From assembly GCA_035498715.1 (NCBI GenBank), contig DATJZV010000186.1, positions 1-64,000 of the forward strand: a DNA stretch of 64,000 nucleotides, given 5' to 3'. Both the position numbers and the translations under genes were made by a program. Of the stretch, positions 52,811 through 61,737 are shown piece by piece (the stretch's first letter is position 1; each line of letters begins with the position of its first letter). Source of the DNA: DASPSR01 sp035498715. GTDB lineage: Bacteria > Nitrospirota > UBA9217. Under the pieces are notes generated by a model that saw nothing but the letters and a program-made list of their open reading frames with translations, was not told where the DNA came from and ran no database searches.

Positions 52811-54610
52811 ATGCCTAATCGCGAAAATGGCGGATTTTCACGGCCTTATGCTGTGCGGTGGGAGAGGTATATTCCTTTCCTTCAATGGCGTCACCTGATC
52901 ACTCGCAGGAGCATGCGGGCCGATATCTTGGCCGGCATCACGGGCGCTATAATCGTTCTTCCCCAAGGCGTGGCGTTCGCGATCATCGCTGGCCTGCCAC
53001 CCCAATACGGTCTCTACTCAGCTATTGTCCCGGCAATGGTCGCCGCTCTGTTCGGTTCCTCGCACCATCTCATTTCCGGCCCGACTACTGCAATATCTAT
53101 TGTGGTTTTTACCACGGTCAGCCAGCTTGCGGAACCATCGAGCGCCGCGTACATTCAGATAGTGCTCACTCTCACCTTTATCGCCGGCGTGTTCCAGCTC
53201 GCACTGGGGCTAGCTCGTCTCGGTGCGCTCGTCAATTTCGTCTCGCATTCCGTGGTGGTGGGATTCACCGCTGGGGCCGCCCTTCTCATCGGGACCAGCC
53301 AGCTCAGCAATTTCCTCGGCATTCCAGGATCAAAACATCATGCTTTTGTTCACATCTGGATGGATCTCTTCCGCAGGCTGCCGGAGACCAATTTCACCGT
53401 CTTCGGGATTGCCCTTGCCACGCTTGCGGTTGCTCTCTTTTTCAGGACCTATTTCCCGCGATGGCCCGGATTGCTGTTTTCCATGATCATCGGCAGCCTC
53501 CTGGCCGTAGCGCTTCATGGCGAGGAACACGGCGTGCGGCTCATCGGGTCTCTCCCGGGACATCTACCGCCACTCTCACTACCGGACCTTTCAACGGCCT
53601 CGATTCGCGAGCTCGCGCCTGCCTCTCTCGCGGTGGCCATGCTCGGGTTGGCCGAAGCTGTTTCCATCGCGCGGTCGGTGGCTACACGTTCTCACCAGCG
53701 CATCGATAGCAATCAGGAGTTTATCGGACAGGGCCTCTCGAATATTATCGGCAGTTTTTTTTCGAGCTATGCTTCCTCGGGCTCCTTCACCCGTACCGGG
53801 CTGAATTACGACGTCGGGGCGCAGACGCCGATGGCCGCAGTGTATGCCGCGATCTCACTGACCGTGGTGCTTCTGTTCATTGCTCCGCTCACCGCCTATC
53901 TCCCCATGGCATCCATGGCGGGCGTACTCCTTCTGATCGCCTATAGTCTTGTCGATATGCATCATATCAAGACCATCGTTAAAACGAGCAAGCCTGAAAC
54001 CGGCGTGCTCGCCGTCACCTTCGTAGCGACCCTGCTAGTGGAACTGGAATTCGCCATTTACATCGGCGTCATCCTTTCGCTCCTTCTCTACCTTAACCGC
54101 ACCTCTCATCCGCGCGTTATCACCTTGGTCCCTGACCCCGACAGCAACCGGCGCGGATTTGTCAACATTCAGAAAAAACCTTCACTCGAATGTCCCCAGT
54201 TCAAGATCGTCCGGATCGATGGATCAATGTTTTTCGGCGCTGTGAACCACATCGCCGAGGAGCTGCATGCCATAACAAAACAGAACCCTGAACAGGCCCA
54301 CATCCTCACCGTGGGAGGTGGCATCAATTTCATCGACGTCGCCGGATGCGAAATGCTCGCCAATGAAGCACATCGCCTGCACGTGAGCGGTAGAAAACTG
54401 TATCTCTGCTCGCTGAAGGGAGAGGTCATGGATATACTGGGACGAGGCGGTTACCTCGATCGCATCGGACAAGAGAATGTTTTCCGCACCAAGAGCGAGG
54501 CGCTCAAGAAGATCGTCTTTACCAGACTCGATCCCGAACGGTGCCGCGTCTGCAAGGTCAGAATCTTCAACGAATGCAGGCAGATGCCGGGGGAGCAGGA
54601 GGGGCCGTAA
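52811..54610 (+). CDS. SulP-family anion transporter with STAS domain
   Basis: About 599 residues. A 10-14-helix transporter domain has ADILAGITGAIIVLPQGVAFAIIAGLPPQYGLYSA (family signature) and LGLAEAVSIARSVA. A C-terminal STAS domain spans about 460-570 (IVRIDGSMFFGAVNHI...GINFIDVAGCEML). Homologues carry sulfate, bicarbonate or other anions. The far C-terminus has three cysteines (CRVC...NEC), unusual for the family. The open frame begins 61 codons earlier, but that part is basic, poorly conserved and overlaps the promoter, so the ATG at 52811 is preferred. Confidence 0.9.
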   Translation: MPNRENGGFSRPYAVRWERYIPFLQWRHLITRRSMRADILAGITGAIIVLPQGVAFAIIAGLPPQYGLYSAIVPAMVAALFGSSHHLISGPTTAISIVVFTTVSQLAEPSSAAYIQIVLTLTFIAGVFQLALGLARLGALVNFVSHSVVVGFTAGAALLIGTSQLSNFLGIPGSKHHAFVHIWMDLFRRLPETNFTVFGIALATLAVALFFRTYFPRWPGLLFSMIIGSLLAVALHGEEHGVRLIGSLPGHLPPLSLPDLSTASIRELAPASLAVAMLGLAEAVSIARSVATRSHQRIDSNQEFIGQGLSNIIGSFFSSYASSGSFTRTGLNYDVGAQTPMAAVYAAISLTVVLLFIAPLTAYLPMASMAGVLLLIAYSLVDMHHIKTIVKTSKPETGVLAVTFVATLLVELEFAIYIGVILSLLLYLNRTSHPRVITLVPDPDSNRRGFVNIQKKPSLECPQFKIVRIDGSMFFGAVNHIAEELHAITKQNPEQAHILTVGGGINFIDVAGCEMLANEAHRLHVSGRKLYLCSLKGEVMDILGRGGYLDRIGQENVFRTKSEALKKIVFTRLDPERCRVCKVRIFNECRQMPGEQEGP

Positions 54611-54794
54611 AGTCAAACCCAGTCAATCCCGCTGAAAAGAAATAGCGCTTTTTTCGCTGATAAGGGGTATAATATTAAATTATAAATTAACATCGAAGAG
54701 CAGATTCCGACAGCCTGCGAATCCGCCCATTTTTAAGATGGAATTCATCGTTCATGGCCTTGTGAAATAAATCCAGAGAATTAAAGGAGGGTAT

Positions 54795-55196
54795 ATGCTT
54801 GAAAAAGTTTCTGCGGGTGAGAACATTGCCTCGTATTGTACAAAGTGCAAATTGATCCTTGACCATACCATCGTTGCTGTTGACGGTGAAGAAATTGTTA
54901 AGGTAAAATGCATGACCTGCGGCAGTACGCACAAGTACCGAAGTGCTGCAGTCGTCGCCAAGCCCCGCTCCCCGAGAAAGAAGGAAGACGCGGCAAAAGC
55001 CGGCGAAGTCCTCTGGGAAACCTGCATTGCTGAGGCGAAAGGAAAAGAGCGTACCTACGATATGGGAGGAAAATACCGCGTTGGTGATATTGTTTTGCAC
55101 CATGTCTTTGGTAAGGGCGTCGTGCGGAAGCTCTACCTCAACAAGTGTGACGTGCTCTTTAAGGATAAAGAACGGCTGATGGCGTCGTCGAACTAA
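54795..55196 (+). CDS. Zinc-ribbon protein with C-terminal UvrD/PcrA Tudor-like domain
   Basis: 133 residues. The N-terminus has C15-x-x-C18 and C39-x-x-C42, a zinc-ribbon pattern. A basic linker follows. The last about 45 residues (KYRVGDIVLHHVFGKGVVRKLYLNK and DVLFKDKERLMAS) match the pattern of the small Tudor/KOW-like domain at the C-terminus of UvrD/PcrA helicases and CarD-like RNA-polymerase binders. A role in binding RNA polymerase is therefore possible, but no helicase is attached. AAAGGAGGG precedes the ATG. A TATAAT lies at 54668, about 120 bases upstream. Function unknown. Confidence 0.72.
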   Translation: MLEKVSAGENIASYCTKCKLILDHTIVAVDGEEIVKVKCMTCGSTHKYRSAAVVAKPRSPRKKEDAAKAGEVLWETCIAEAKGKERTYDMGGKYRVGDIVLHHVFGKGVVRKLYLNKCDVLFKDKERLMASSN

Positions 55197-55226
55197 AACA
55201 AATTTCACCGCAGAGGGCGCCGTGGC

Positions 55227-55302
55227 TGTCATTCCTGCAGAAGCGGGAATCCCGGGGTAGTATTTAGTAAGCCCCTGGATTCCTTTCTGTACGGGAATGA
55301 CA
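55227..55302. repeat. 76-bp palindromic dispersed repeat (TGTCATTCC...GGAATGACA)
   Basis: The ends TGTCATTCC and GGAATGACA are perfect inverted copies. Inside, GCGGGAATCC and GGATTCC, and central CGGGG/CCCC segments, also pair. It has the wording of the very common intergenic palindromes 'GTCATTCCCGC..AAGCGGGAATCC'. An accgcagaggGCGC phrase lies just upstream at 55206. A folded RNA could form a long hairpin between the zinc-ribbon gene and the methyltransferase gene. Confidence 0.75.
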
Positions 55303-55366
55303 AGATAGGGAGCATCCTTCGCGCCTGTGCGGTGTTATACATTTCTTTCCCTTTCTCTTTCCAGAA

Positions 55367-56545
55367 ATGCACAAAAACAAAATCCTCATCACTTGTCCCA
55401 AGGGGATGCCTCCCCTTCTGAAGCGAGAACTGCAAGCCTTGAAGTTCCCCGTATTTTCGGAGACCGTTGCCAGCGTCGAGACCGAAGGCGTCTTCAACGA
55501 TACGTACACGCTCAACCTCTCACTACGAACCGGACACCGCGTACTTTTCCTGCTCGATAAATTCAAAGCGAAAAATTCTGACGAGTTGTACCGCGCCCTG
55601 TCAGGGCTGAACTGGGAAGACTACATTCCAGAAGAGGGATACCTCTGTGTGACCTCAGGTGTTGAGACAAGGACGATCAAAGACTCGCGCTATGCAAGCT
55701 TGAAGTGCAAGGATGCCATTGTGGACAGGATCAAGGAAAAGCGGGGAAAGCGGCCCGATTCCGGTCCTGAACGGGACCGGTCCGTGGTGCATCTCTATTG
55801 GAAGGATGAGCAGTGTGCTGTCTACCTTGATACGTCGGGAGAGCCGCTTTCCCGACGCGGATATCGGAAGATCCCGCTCACAGCGCCCTTGCAGGAGACG
55901 CTTGCCGCTGCCATTGTCCTGTCGACTGGCTGGAATGGGAACGGAAATTTCATCAACCCCATGTGCGGTAGCGGAACGCTCGCTATCGAAGCGGCGCTTA
56001 TCGGCCTGAACAGGGCACCAGGGCTTTTGCGGAGCAACTTCGGGTTCATGCATATTAAAGGATTTAGCGAATCACTCTGGAATGAAGTTCGTGAAAAGGC
56101 AAAAAAACAATCAAAAAGATCTTTTGACGGAGGGATTCATGCTACGGACATCAGCCCTGAAGCAGTGGACGCAGCAAAAAAGAACGCGGTCACGGCAGGC
56201 GTGGAGCAACTCATCGAATTCGGTGTGTGCGATTACGCTGATACCCCTTTGCCCGGGGGTGGCATCATCGTGGTGAATCCAGCTTACGGTGAGCGGATGG
56301 GAGAGATCTCGAAGCTTGAAGAGACCTACAAAGGCATCGGGGATTTCCTCAAGCAGAAGTGCAAGGGCTATACAGGCTACGTCTTTACGGGAAATCCGGC
56401 TCTAGCCAAAAAGGTGAGCCTGAAGCCGAAACGAAGCATTCCGTTCTTTAACAGCGGTATCGAGTGCAGGCTGCTCGAGTACGAGCTCTATGAGGGGACG
56501 AGGAAGGTGAAAAAGCCTACTGAGTATAAATCTGTTCCCTTATGA
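55367..56545 (+). CDS. THUMP-domain class I RNA methyltransferase (RlmL/TrmN-like)
   Basis: 392 residues. An N-terminal ferredoxin-like/THUMP region (about 1-165) is followed by a Rossmann methyltransferase with NPMCGSGTLAIEAAL and a catalytic-loop motif at 304-307. Relatives make m2G in rRNA or tRNA and have NPPY there; here it is NPAY. The target RNA is unknown. No Shine-Dalgarno is obvious before the ATG. Confidence 0.88.
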   Translation: MHKNKILITCPKGMPPLLKRELQALKFPVFSETVASVETEGVFNDTYTLNLSLRTGHRVLFLLDKFKAKNSDELYRALSGLNWEDYIPEEGYLCVTSGVETRTIKDSRYASLKCKDAIVDRIKEKRGKRPDSGPERDRSVVHLYWKDEQCAVYLDTSGEPLSRRGYRKIPLTAPLQETLAAAIVLSTGWNGNGNFINPMCGSGTLAIEAALIGLNRAPGLLRSNFGFMHIKGFSESLWNEVREKAKKQSKRSFDGGIHATDISPEAVDAAKKNAVTAGVEQLIEFGVCDYADTPLPGGGIIVVNPAYGERMGEISKLEETYKGIGDFLKQKCKGYTGYVFTGNPALAKKVSLKPKRSIPFFNSGIECRLLEYELYEGTRKVKKPTEYKSVPL

Positions 56546-56572
56546 AAAGTACGGGCGATCAGGAACAGCAAT

Positions 56573-57874
56573 TTAAGCACTCTTGAGATATTCGATGATT
56601 TTTTCCCGGATGGTCTTGAATATCTGTTCAAACCTGGCTTCGTCGTTCTCAAGGAGCGTTATCCTGAAGCCCTTCAGCATGCAGTTGAACCCTGTGAGCG
56701 GCACCACGCAGATTCCCGTTGTTGCGAGCAGATAGTAGACAAATCGCTTATCGAGCGCTACGTCTCTCGTAATTTTCTCGACATACTCTTTTACTGCTTT
56801 ATCCTGTACCGGCAGAGACTGTTTCCCGTTAAGCACGCCCTCTTCGAACATCACGGTCATATAAAAAGCGCCGTTCGTCCTGTTCACGACGACCCCCCTT
56901 ATGTCTTTCAGCAGATCATAGGCGACGTTGGAGCGACGCTCATACCTCTTATTCCGCTGCTCAACATGGTCCTTAAACCGTTTGTCCCCGAAGATCCTTG
57001 GGATCACCTTCTGCGGCAGCGTGGTGGAACAGACCTCGAGCATCTTGTCGTCGAGGATGCTTTTCACGTATTTTGTGAACAGCGGGTCGTCCTTAGCGTT
57101 GTACACCTCGATCCAGCCGCATCGGGAGCCGGGCCAGGGGAGCTCTTTCGAAATGCCCTTCATCGAGATACCGCAAACATTGCCGATCACTTCAGCGAGC
57201 GGTACCGCCTTTTTCCCATTATAGGCCATATTGATGTAAATTTCGTCGCAGACGATGAACAGATCATATTCCTCCGCGATGGTGACAATCTCCTGGACCA
57301 CTTCTTTGGGATATACAGCGCCTGTAGGGTTATCGGGGTTGATGACAAGGATCCCGGAGATAGCGGGATTGTACTTTACTTTCATGCGCAGGTCATTGAG
57401 GTCGGGATACCAGAGGTTGTGCGGGTCGAGGTTGTACGAGATATACTCGGCACCAGCGTGCGCGGCTTCGGCGGACGAGTGCGTGCTGTAGGCTGGGCTT
57501 GGACCGATCACTCGGTATTCCTTCCTGAGCTGTCCGTAGATCTTGCTGATGGCGTCGCCCAGCCCGTTGAAGAAGATGATGTCCTCTTTCGTGATCTTGA
57601 CGTTCCCATTCTTATTCGACATCTGCGCCAGGAACTCACGCGTCGCCTCCAGACCTTTGGTTGGAGAATAGGCATAGGAGGCGTCGTCGCGATTCGCCTC
57701 GATGACGATTTCCTTGATCCAGTCGGGAATCTTTTCGCCTTTCTGCACCGGGTCCCCGATGTTCTCCCAGATGATCTCGCGCCCGAGGTTGCCAAATCCC
57801 TTGGCAACGGCAACGATCTCCCGGATCTCGTATTTTAATTCGTCTGCACCGATCGAAACAATGTTATTTCTCAT
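56573..57874 (-). CDS. PLP-dependent class I/II aminotransferase
   Basis: About 433 residues from the ATG at 57874 (MRNNIVSIGADELKYEIREIV), preceded by GGAAG. A longer frame from 57934 adds 20 poorly supported residues. PLP-enzyme blocks are NPDNPTGAVYPKE, CDEIYINMAYNG and the Schiff-base Lys in MKGISKELPWPGSRCGW. It resembles alanine/aspartate-type aminotransferases of anaerobes, but the amino donor is not predictable. It converges on the THUMP methyltransferase gene with a 27-base gap. Confidence 0.88.
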   Translation of the reverse strand: MRNNIVSIGADELKYEIREIVAVAKGFGNLGREIIWENIGDPVQKGEKIPDWIKEIVIEANRDDASYAYSPTKGLEATREFLAQMSNKNGNVKITKEDIIFFNGLGDAISKIYGQLRKEYRVIGPSPAYSTHSSAEAAHAGAEYISYNLDPHNLWYPDLNDLRMKVKYNPAISGILVINPDNPTGAVYPKEVVQEIVTIAEEYDLFIVCDEIYINMAYNGKKAVPLAEVIGNVCGISMKGISKELPWPGSRCGWIEVYNAKDDPLFTKYVKSILDDKMLEVCSTTLPQKVIPRIFGDKRFKDHVEQRNKRYERRSNVAYDLLKDIRGVVVNRTNGAFYMTVMFEEGVLNGKQSLPVQDKAVKEYVEKITRDVALDKRFVYYLLATTGICVVPLTGFNCMLKGFRITLLENDEARFEQIFKTIREKIIEYLKSA

Positions 57875-58313
57875 GAGACTTCCGAATGTCGGATGCCCGG
57901 CAGTCTGCCACCGGGGAAAAGACATGCCCTCCATAATGATTTATGAATGCTATAATTTTCCTATATTACTAAAAGTACAAGGCAGAGTAAAGATATTTGT
58001 TAACATGGCGGCGTCAGGATGGTATCCGGAACACGAAAATGGAAGGCCATCTGCTTTACAAACAGAGGTAACCATGATATTTTTAAGAAAGTGCGATACC
58101 GCGTTACAGTAGCCCAAACTGGTGAAATAGCTGTTTAGTTTTTATACCAAAACGGCAACAAACATCTTAAAAGTCAATGACACGAATGAGATGAAAAGGA
58201 CGGATTACTCGATAAAAAATAAGTCACGATGGATATTATTCGTGGTCTTCGAATAATTCTTTAAATTAGCGCTTCATGCATTAGTTTCAGCTTTTCAAAA
58301 TGAGGAACATCTC
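57875..58313. other. Gap between the aminotransferase and the decayed YqhA-family gene
   Basis: 439 bases. AT-rich, with no supported gene. Phrases such as gacacgaatgagatg (58180) and tattcgtggtcttcg (58240) belong to the dispersed 'cacgaatg/cattcgtg' vocabulary. TGCTATAATTTTC near 57948 could be a -10 element. Nothing else recognised. Confidence 0.5.
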
Positions 58314-58757
58314 ATGCTGAAGGCCATACTTGTAAAAGCAAATATCTTATTCTGGTCGCGGTTCTTTTCTCGCTTATCGCCTCCTTTGCTGCATTCATCT
58401 AGGGGGCGGTCAAGACTGCTGCCGTCACTCTTCACTATGGCCGCAACGCGCGGTGAAGACCCTCTGGGGGCCGTCGAACTCATCAATATCATGGATACCT
58501 TCCTGATAGCGGCGGCGTTTTTTATCTTCTCCGGAGGACTGTATGAACTTTTTATTGAGGATGTCGCCATGCCTGCCTGGTTAATCGTCCATAACCTTCA
58601 TGACCTCATGGCCAAGCTTGCGAGCGTGCTCGCCGTGACCTTCCTCGAGCACCTGATGACGTGGAAAGACCCAAACGACACGCTGTACTTTGGAATCGCT
58701 ATCTCACTCGTATCCGCATCACTCATTGCGTTTAGCTATTTCAGCGATAAAGATTGA
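58314..58757 (+). pseudogene. YqhA-family (UPF0114) membrane protein, decayed
   Basis: Residues from GEDPLGAVELINIMDTFLIAAAFFIFSGGLYELFI to the end read as a normal YqhA-family protein with three membrane helices. The first 40 residues after MLKAILVK are scrambled (FWSRFFSRLSPPLL). Reading the alternative frame from about 58341 restores a typical first helix (YLILVAVLFSLIASFAAFI). It then meets TAG at 58400-58402 where Trp (TGG) is expected, followed by GAVKTAAVTLHYGRNAR, and rejoins the first frame near 58450. So two compensating indels and one nonsense change are present. The 147-codon frame is still open but lacks helix 1. Confidence 0.75.
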
Positions 58758-58788
58758 TGCTGTGTCCCGTTTCTCTCAGGGGGAGAAG

Positions 58789-61476
58789 GTGCGTTTTCAC
58801 CAGGTAGATATAGGGCATACGCTTGCTGAACTGAAATCGACCCCACAGGGCATCACCGGCGATGAAGCGCGGAGGCGCCTGGCTCTGTATGGCCCGAATG
58901 TGCTCGTCGAGCGCAAGAAAAAGACGGTGCTCGTCATGTTTCTTGGTCAGTTTACGGACTTTATGATCCTGGTGCTGATCGTTGCGGCAGTGATATCCGG
59001 GATCATTGGCGAAGCGTCCGATACGATTGCCATCATTGTGATTGTACTCTTAAATGCGGTGCTCGGGTTTAGCCAGGAGTATCGAGCCGAAAAGGCAATG
59101 GCAGCCCTCAAAAAGATGGCCGCATCCAATGCCGTCGTACTTCGCAGTGGCGAGCACCAGACCATTGCAGCATCCGAACTGGTCCCCGGCGACGTCGTTC
59201 TGCTCGAAGCAGGCAACATTGTTCCAGCGGATATGAGGCTCATCGAAGCAGCGCGCTTGAAGGTGGAGGAGGCCGCCTTGACCGGGGAGTCAATTCCGGT
59301 GGAGAAACACGAAGATGCGATCCTTGGGGAGTCCCTTCCGCTCGGGGACCGGAAGAACATGCTGTATAAGGGTACGTTTGTCACATACGGCCGCGCCGCC
59401 GCCGTGGTGACCGCAACGGGCATGGGTACCGAGTTGGGTAAAATTGCAGCCATGCTTCAGCAAGAAGAGGATGGTAAAACGCCGCTCCAGAAACGACTTG
59501 CGGACTTCGGCAGAAAACTCGCTTTCGCAGTGCTCTTGATCTGCTCTATTATCTTCACGGGAGGGCTGCTCCGGGGTGAAGAGCCGGTCAATATTTTCCT
59601 AGTTGCCGTGAGCCTTGCCGTTGCCGCAATCCCCGAGGCGCTGCCGGCCGTGGTCACGATCTCCCTAGCCATCGGTGCTCAGAAAATGGTAAAGCAGAAC
59701 GCCCTTGTCCGGAAGCTCCCGGCAGTCGAGACCCTCGGCTCCGTCACATACATCTGCACGGACAAGACCGGGACGCTCACACTGAACAAAATGACGGTAG
59801 AGGAGATGTGGGTGGATGGGAATACAATCAAGTCTCAGAGGTCTGCGGGCGCGGGGCGGGGAACAGACATAGATTCATGCTCTATGCGCCATACGCCATT
59901 CTCATTATTCCTGACCGCCCTCGCTGTTTCTAACGACGCACGCATTGATACATCCGGGAACGTTATCGGCGACCCGACCGAAGCGGCACTTTTGGCAGTC
60001 GCGCGGGAGAACGGTTTTCAGAAAGAAAAACTGGAGACTGCCTATCGCCGCGTTGCAGAGCTTCCCTTCGACTCCGAAAGAAAGCTTATGACCACGTTCC
60101 ATGAGTTGCGAGGGGGAGGGATCAAGGGGTATGGGGCATGGGCGGATGCACACCTTATCTCGTTCACCAAGGGCGCCGTGGAGGTCCTGCTGGGCAAAAC
60201 ATCGGGGGTCCTGACATCAGAGGGGGTCAGGGACATCGATGTCCAGGAGATTCTCGCTTTGAGCGATCGGATCGCAGCCGAAGGTCTCCGTGTCATGGCG
60301 ATTGGCATGCGGACATGGGACGAAGTTCCCACAGCTCTATCTCACGACAAAGTGGAGGAAAAGCTGGTGCTCCTCGGCTGCGTCGGGATGATGGATGCAC
60401 CGAGGGAAGAGGCAAAAGAGGCTGTAGCGCTCTGCAGGTCCGCAGGCATAAGGCCGGTGATGATCACCGGCGACCATCCCCTGACCGCCAAGGTAATTGC
60501 TCAACGGGTCGGTATCCTGGAACCAAACAATCCCATGGCGATCATCACCGGCAGAGAGCTTGACGAGCTTTCGTTCGATGAGTTTGAAAAGAGGGTCAAT
60601 CACATCCGCGTGTACGCGCGGGTCGCGCCGGAGCAGAAATTGAAGATCGTGAAAGCGCTCCAGGACAAGGGTCACTTCGTTGCCATGACCGGCGATGGGG
60701 TGAACGATGCCCCGGCGCTCAAACGCGCCGACATCGGCGTTGCCATGGGGATGACAGGCACCGATGTCGCCAAGGAAGTGTCGTCAATGATCCTCCTCGA
60801 TGATAACTTTGCGACGATCGTGAAGGCCGTGAAAGAAGGCAGGCGTATCTACGACAATATTCGAAAGTTCATTAAATATCTCCTTTCGACGAATTCTGGC
60901 GAGATATGGACCCTCTTCCTCGCGCCCTTTGTCAGCCTCCCCATCCCACTCCAGCCGATCCATATTCTCTGGATCAACCTCCTGACCGACGGGCTGCCGG
61001 CGCTTGCGCTCTCCATGGAGCCGGAAGAGGGCGACATTATGAAGCGGCCTCCGCGCCAACCGCGCGAAAGCATTTTTGCCCATGGCCTTGGCAGCCACGC
61101 GATTTGGGTCGGCCTGCTCATGGCAGCGGTTGTTCTATCGCTTCAGGCATGGGCGATCCATATCGGGGACGCGCACTGGCAGACTATGGTCTTTACCGTG
61201 CTCTGTTTCCTGCAGCTTGGGCATGTAATGGCCATCCGCTCCGAGCGACAGTCTCTGTTCACGCAGGGTATACTGACCAACAAGCCGCTCCTGGCGAGCG
61301 TAACCGTCACCATCTTTTTGCAGATCCTGACCATTTACGTCCCGGCCCTTAACCCCGTATTCAGGACCCAGCCCCTGAGCGTCAGGGAACTCTTGGTTGT
61401 TCTTGCTCTTTCCTCAATCGTATTTTTCAGCGTGGAAATTGAAAAACACTTCAAACGGTCTCAAAAAACAACTTGA
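58789..61476 (+). CDS. P-type cation-transporting ATPase (P2 family)
   Basis: About 895 residues. N-terminal cation-ATPase domain; actuator motif TGES; membrane helix 4 with IPEALP; phosphorylation site CTDKTGTLT; nucleotide domain KGAVEVLL; hinge TGDGVNDAPALKRADIGVAMG; six C-terminal helices. P2-type pumps move Ca2+, Mg2+, Na+ or K+; the ion cannot be fixed from sequence, although PEALP resembles Ca2+/Mn2+-type pumps. The GTG at 58789 follows AGGGGGAG; other in-frame starts exist at 58762 and, overlapping the upstream gene, at 58690. Confidence 0.9.
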   Translation: MRFHQVDIGHTLAELKSTPQGITGDEARRRLALYGPNVLVERKKKTVLVMFLGQFTDFMILVLIVAAVISGIIGEASDTIAIIVIVLLNAVLGFSQEYRAEKAMAALKKMAASNAVVLRSGEHQTIAASELVPGDVVLLEAGNIVPADMRLIEAARLKVEEAALTGESIPVEKHEDAILGESLPLGDRKNMLYKGTFVTYGRAAAVVTATGMGTELGKIAAMLQQEEDGKTPLQKRLADFGRKLAFAVLLICSIIFTGGLLRGEEPVNIFLVAVSLAVAAIPEALPAVVTISLAIGAQKMVKQNALVRKLPAVETLGSVTYICTDKTGTLTLNKMTVEEMWVDGNTIKSQRSAGAGRGTDIDSCSMRHTPFSLFLTALAVSNDARIDTSGNVIGDPTEAALLAVARENGFQKEKLETAYRRVAELPFDSERKLMTTFHELRGGGIKGYGAWADAHLISFTKGAVEVLLGKTSGVLTSEGVRDIDVQEILALSDRIAAEGLRVMAIGMRTWDEVPTALSHDKVEEKLVLLGCVGMMDAPREEAKEAVALCRSAGIRPVMITGDHPLTAKVIAQRVGILEPNNPMAIITGRELDELSFDEFEKRVNHIRVYARVAPEQKLKIVKALQDKGHFVAMTGDGVNDAPALKRADIGVAMGMTGTDVAKEVSSMILLDDNFATIVKAVKEGRRIYDNIRKFIKYLLSTNSGEIWTLFLAPFVSLPIPLQPIHILWINLLTDGLPALALSMEPEEGDIMKRPPRQPRESIFAHGLGSHAIWVGLLMAAVVLSLQAWAIHIGDAHWQTMVFTVLCFLQLGHVMAIRSERQSLFTQGILTNKPLLASVTVTIFLQILTIYVPALNPVFRTQPLSVRELLVVLALSSIVFFSVEIEKHFKRSQKTT

Positions 61477-61631
61477 CTTCTCACGTGCCGCGTATCATAA
61501 TTTATTGAAATTTCAAGTAATCAGCAGGAGACATTTGACCGCCGACGTTGATGTGCCCAACGTCTCTTGAGCGAGAACATCCCGTACTGACATAATCTTG
61601 CAGCTCCCATGGGCCCTGCCACGAGGAGGTG

Positions 61632-61661
61632 ATGAGAGTGGCGGATCCGCCGCTTGCCTGA
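61632..61661 (+). other. Possible very short leader ORF before the YeiH-like gene
   Basis: In the 261-base gap after the ATPase, ATG (61632) or GTG (61638) follows a near-perfect AGGAGG and encodes MRVADPPLA or VADPPLA before TGA. A GGCGGATCCGCC palindrome overlaps it. Translation is unproven; it could be a leader peptide or coincidence. Confidence 0.25.
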
Positions 61662-61737
61662 AGTGTTTTCAGCATGGAACCGGAAGCAGTTCGTTACATG
61701 ATGATTACTCATTATAGGAAAGGGGGATCACTGCTGT

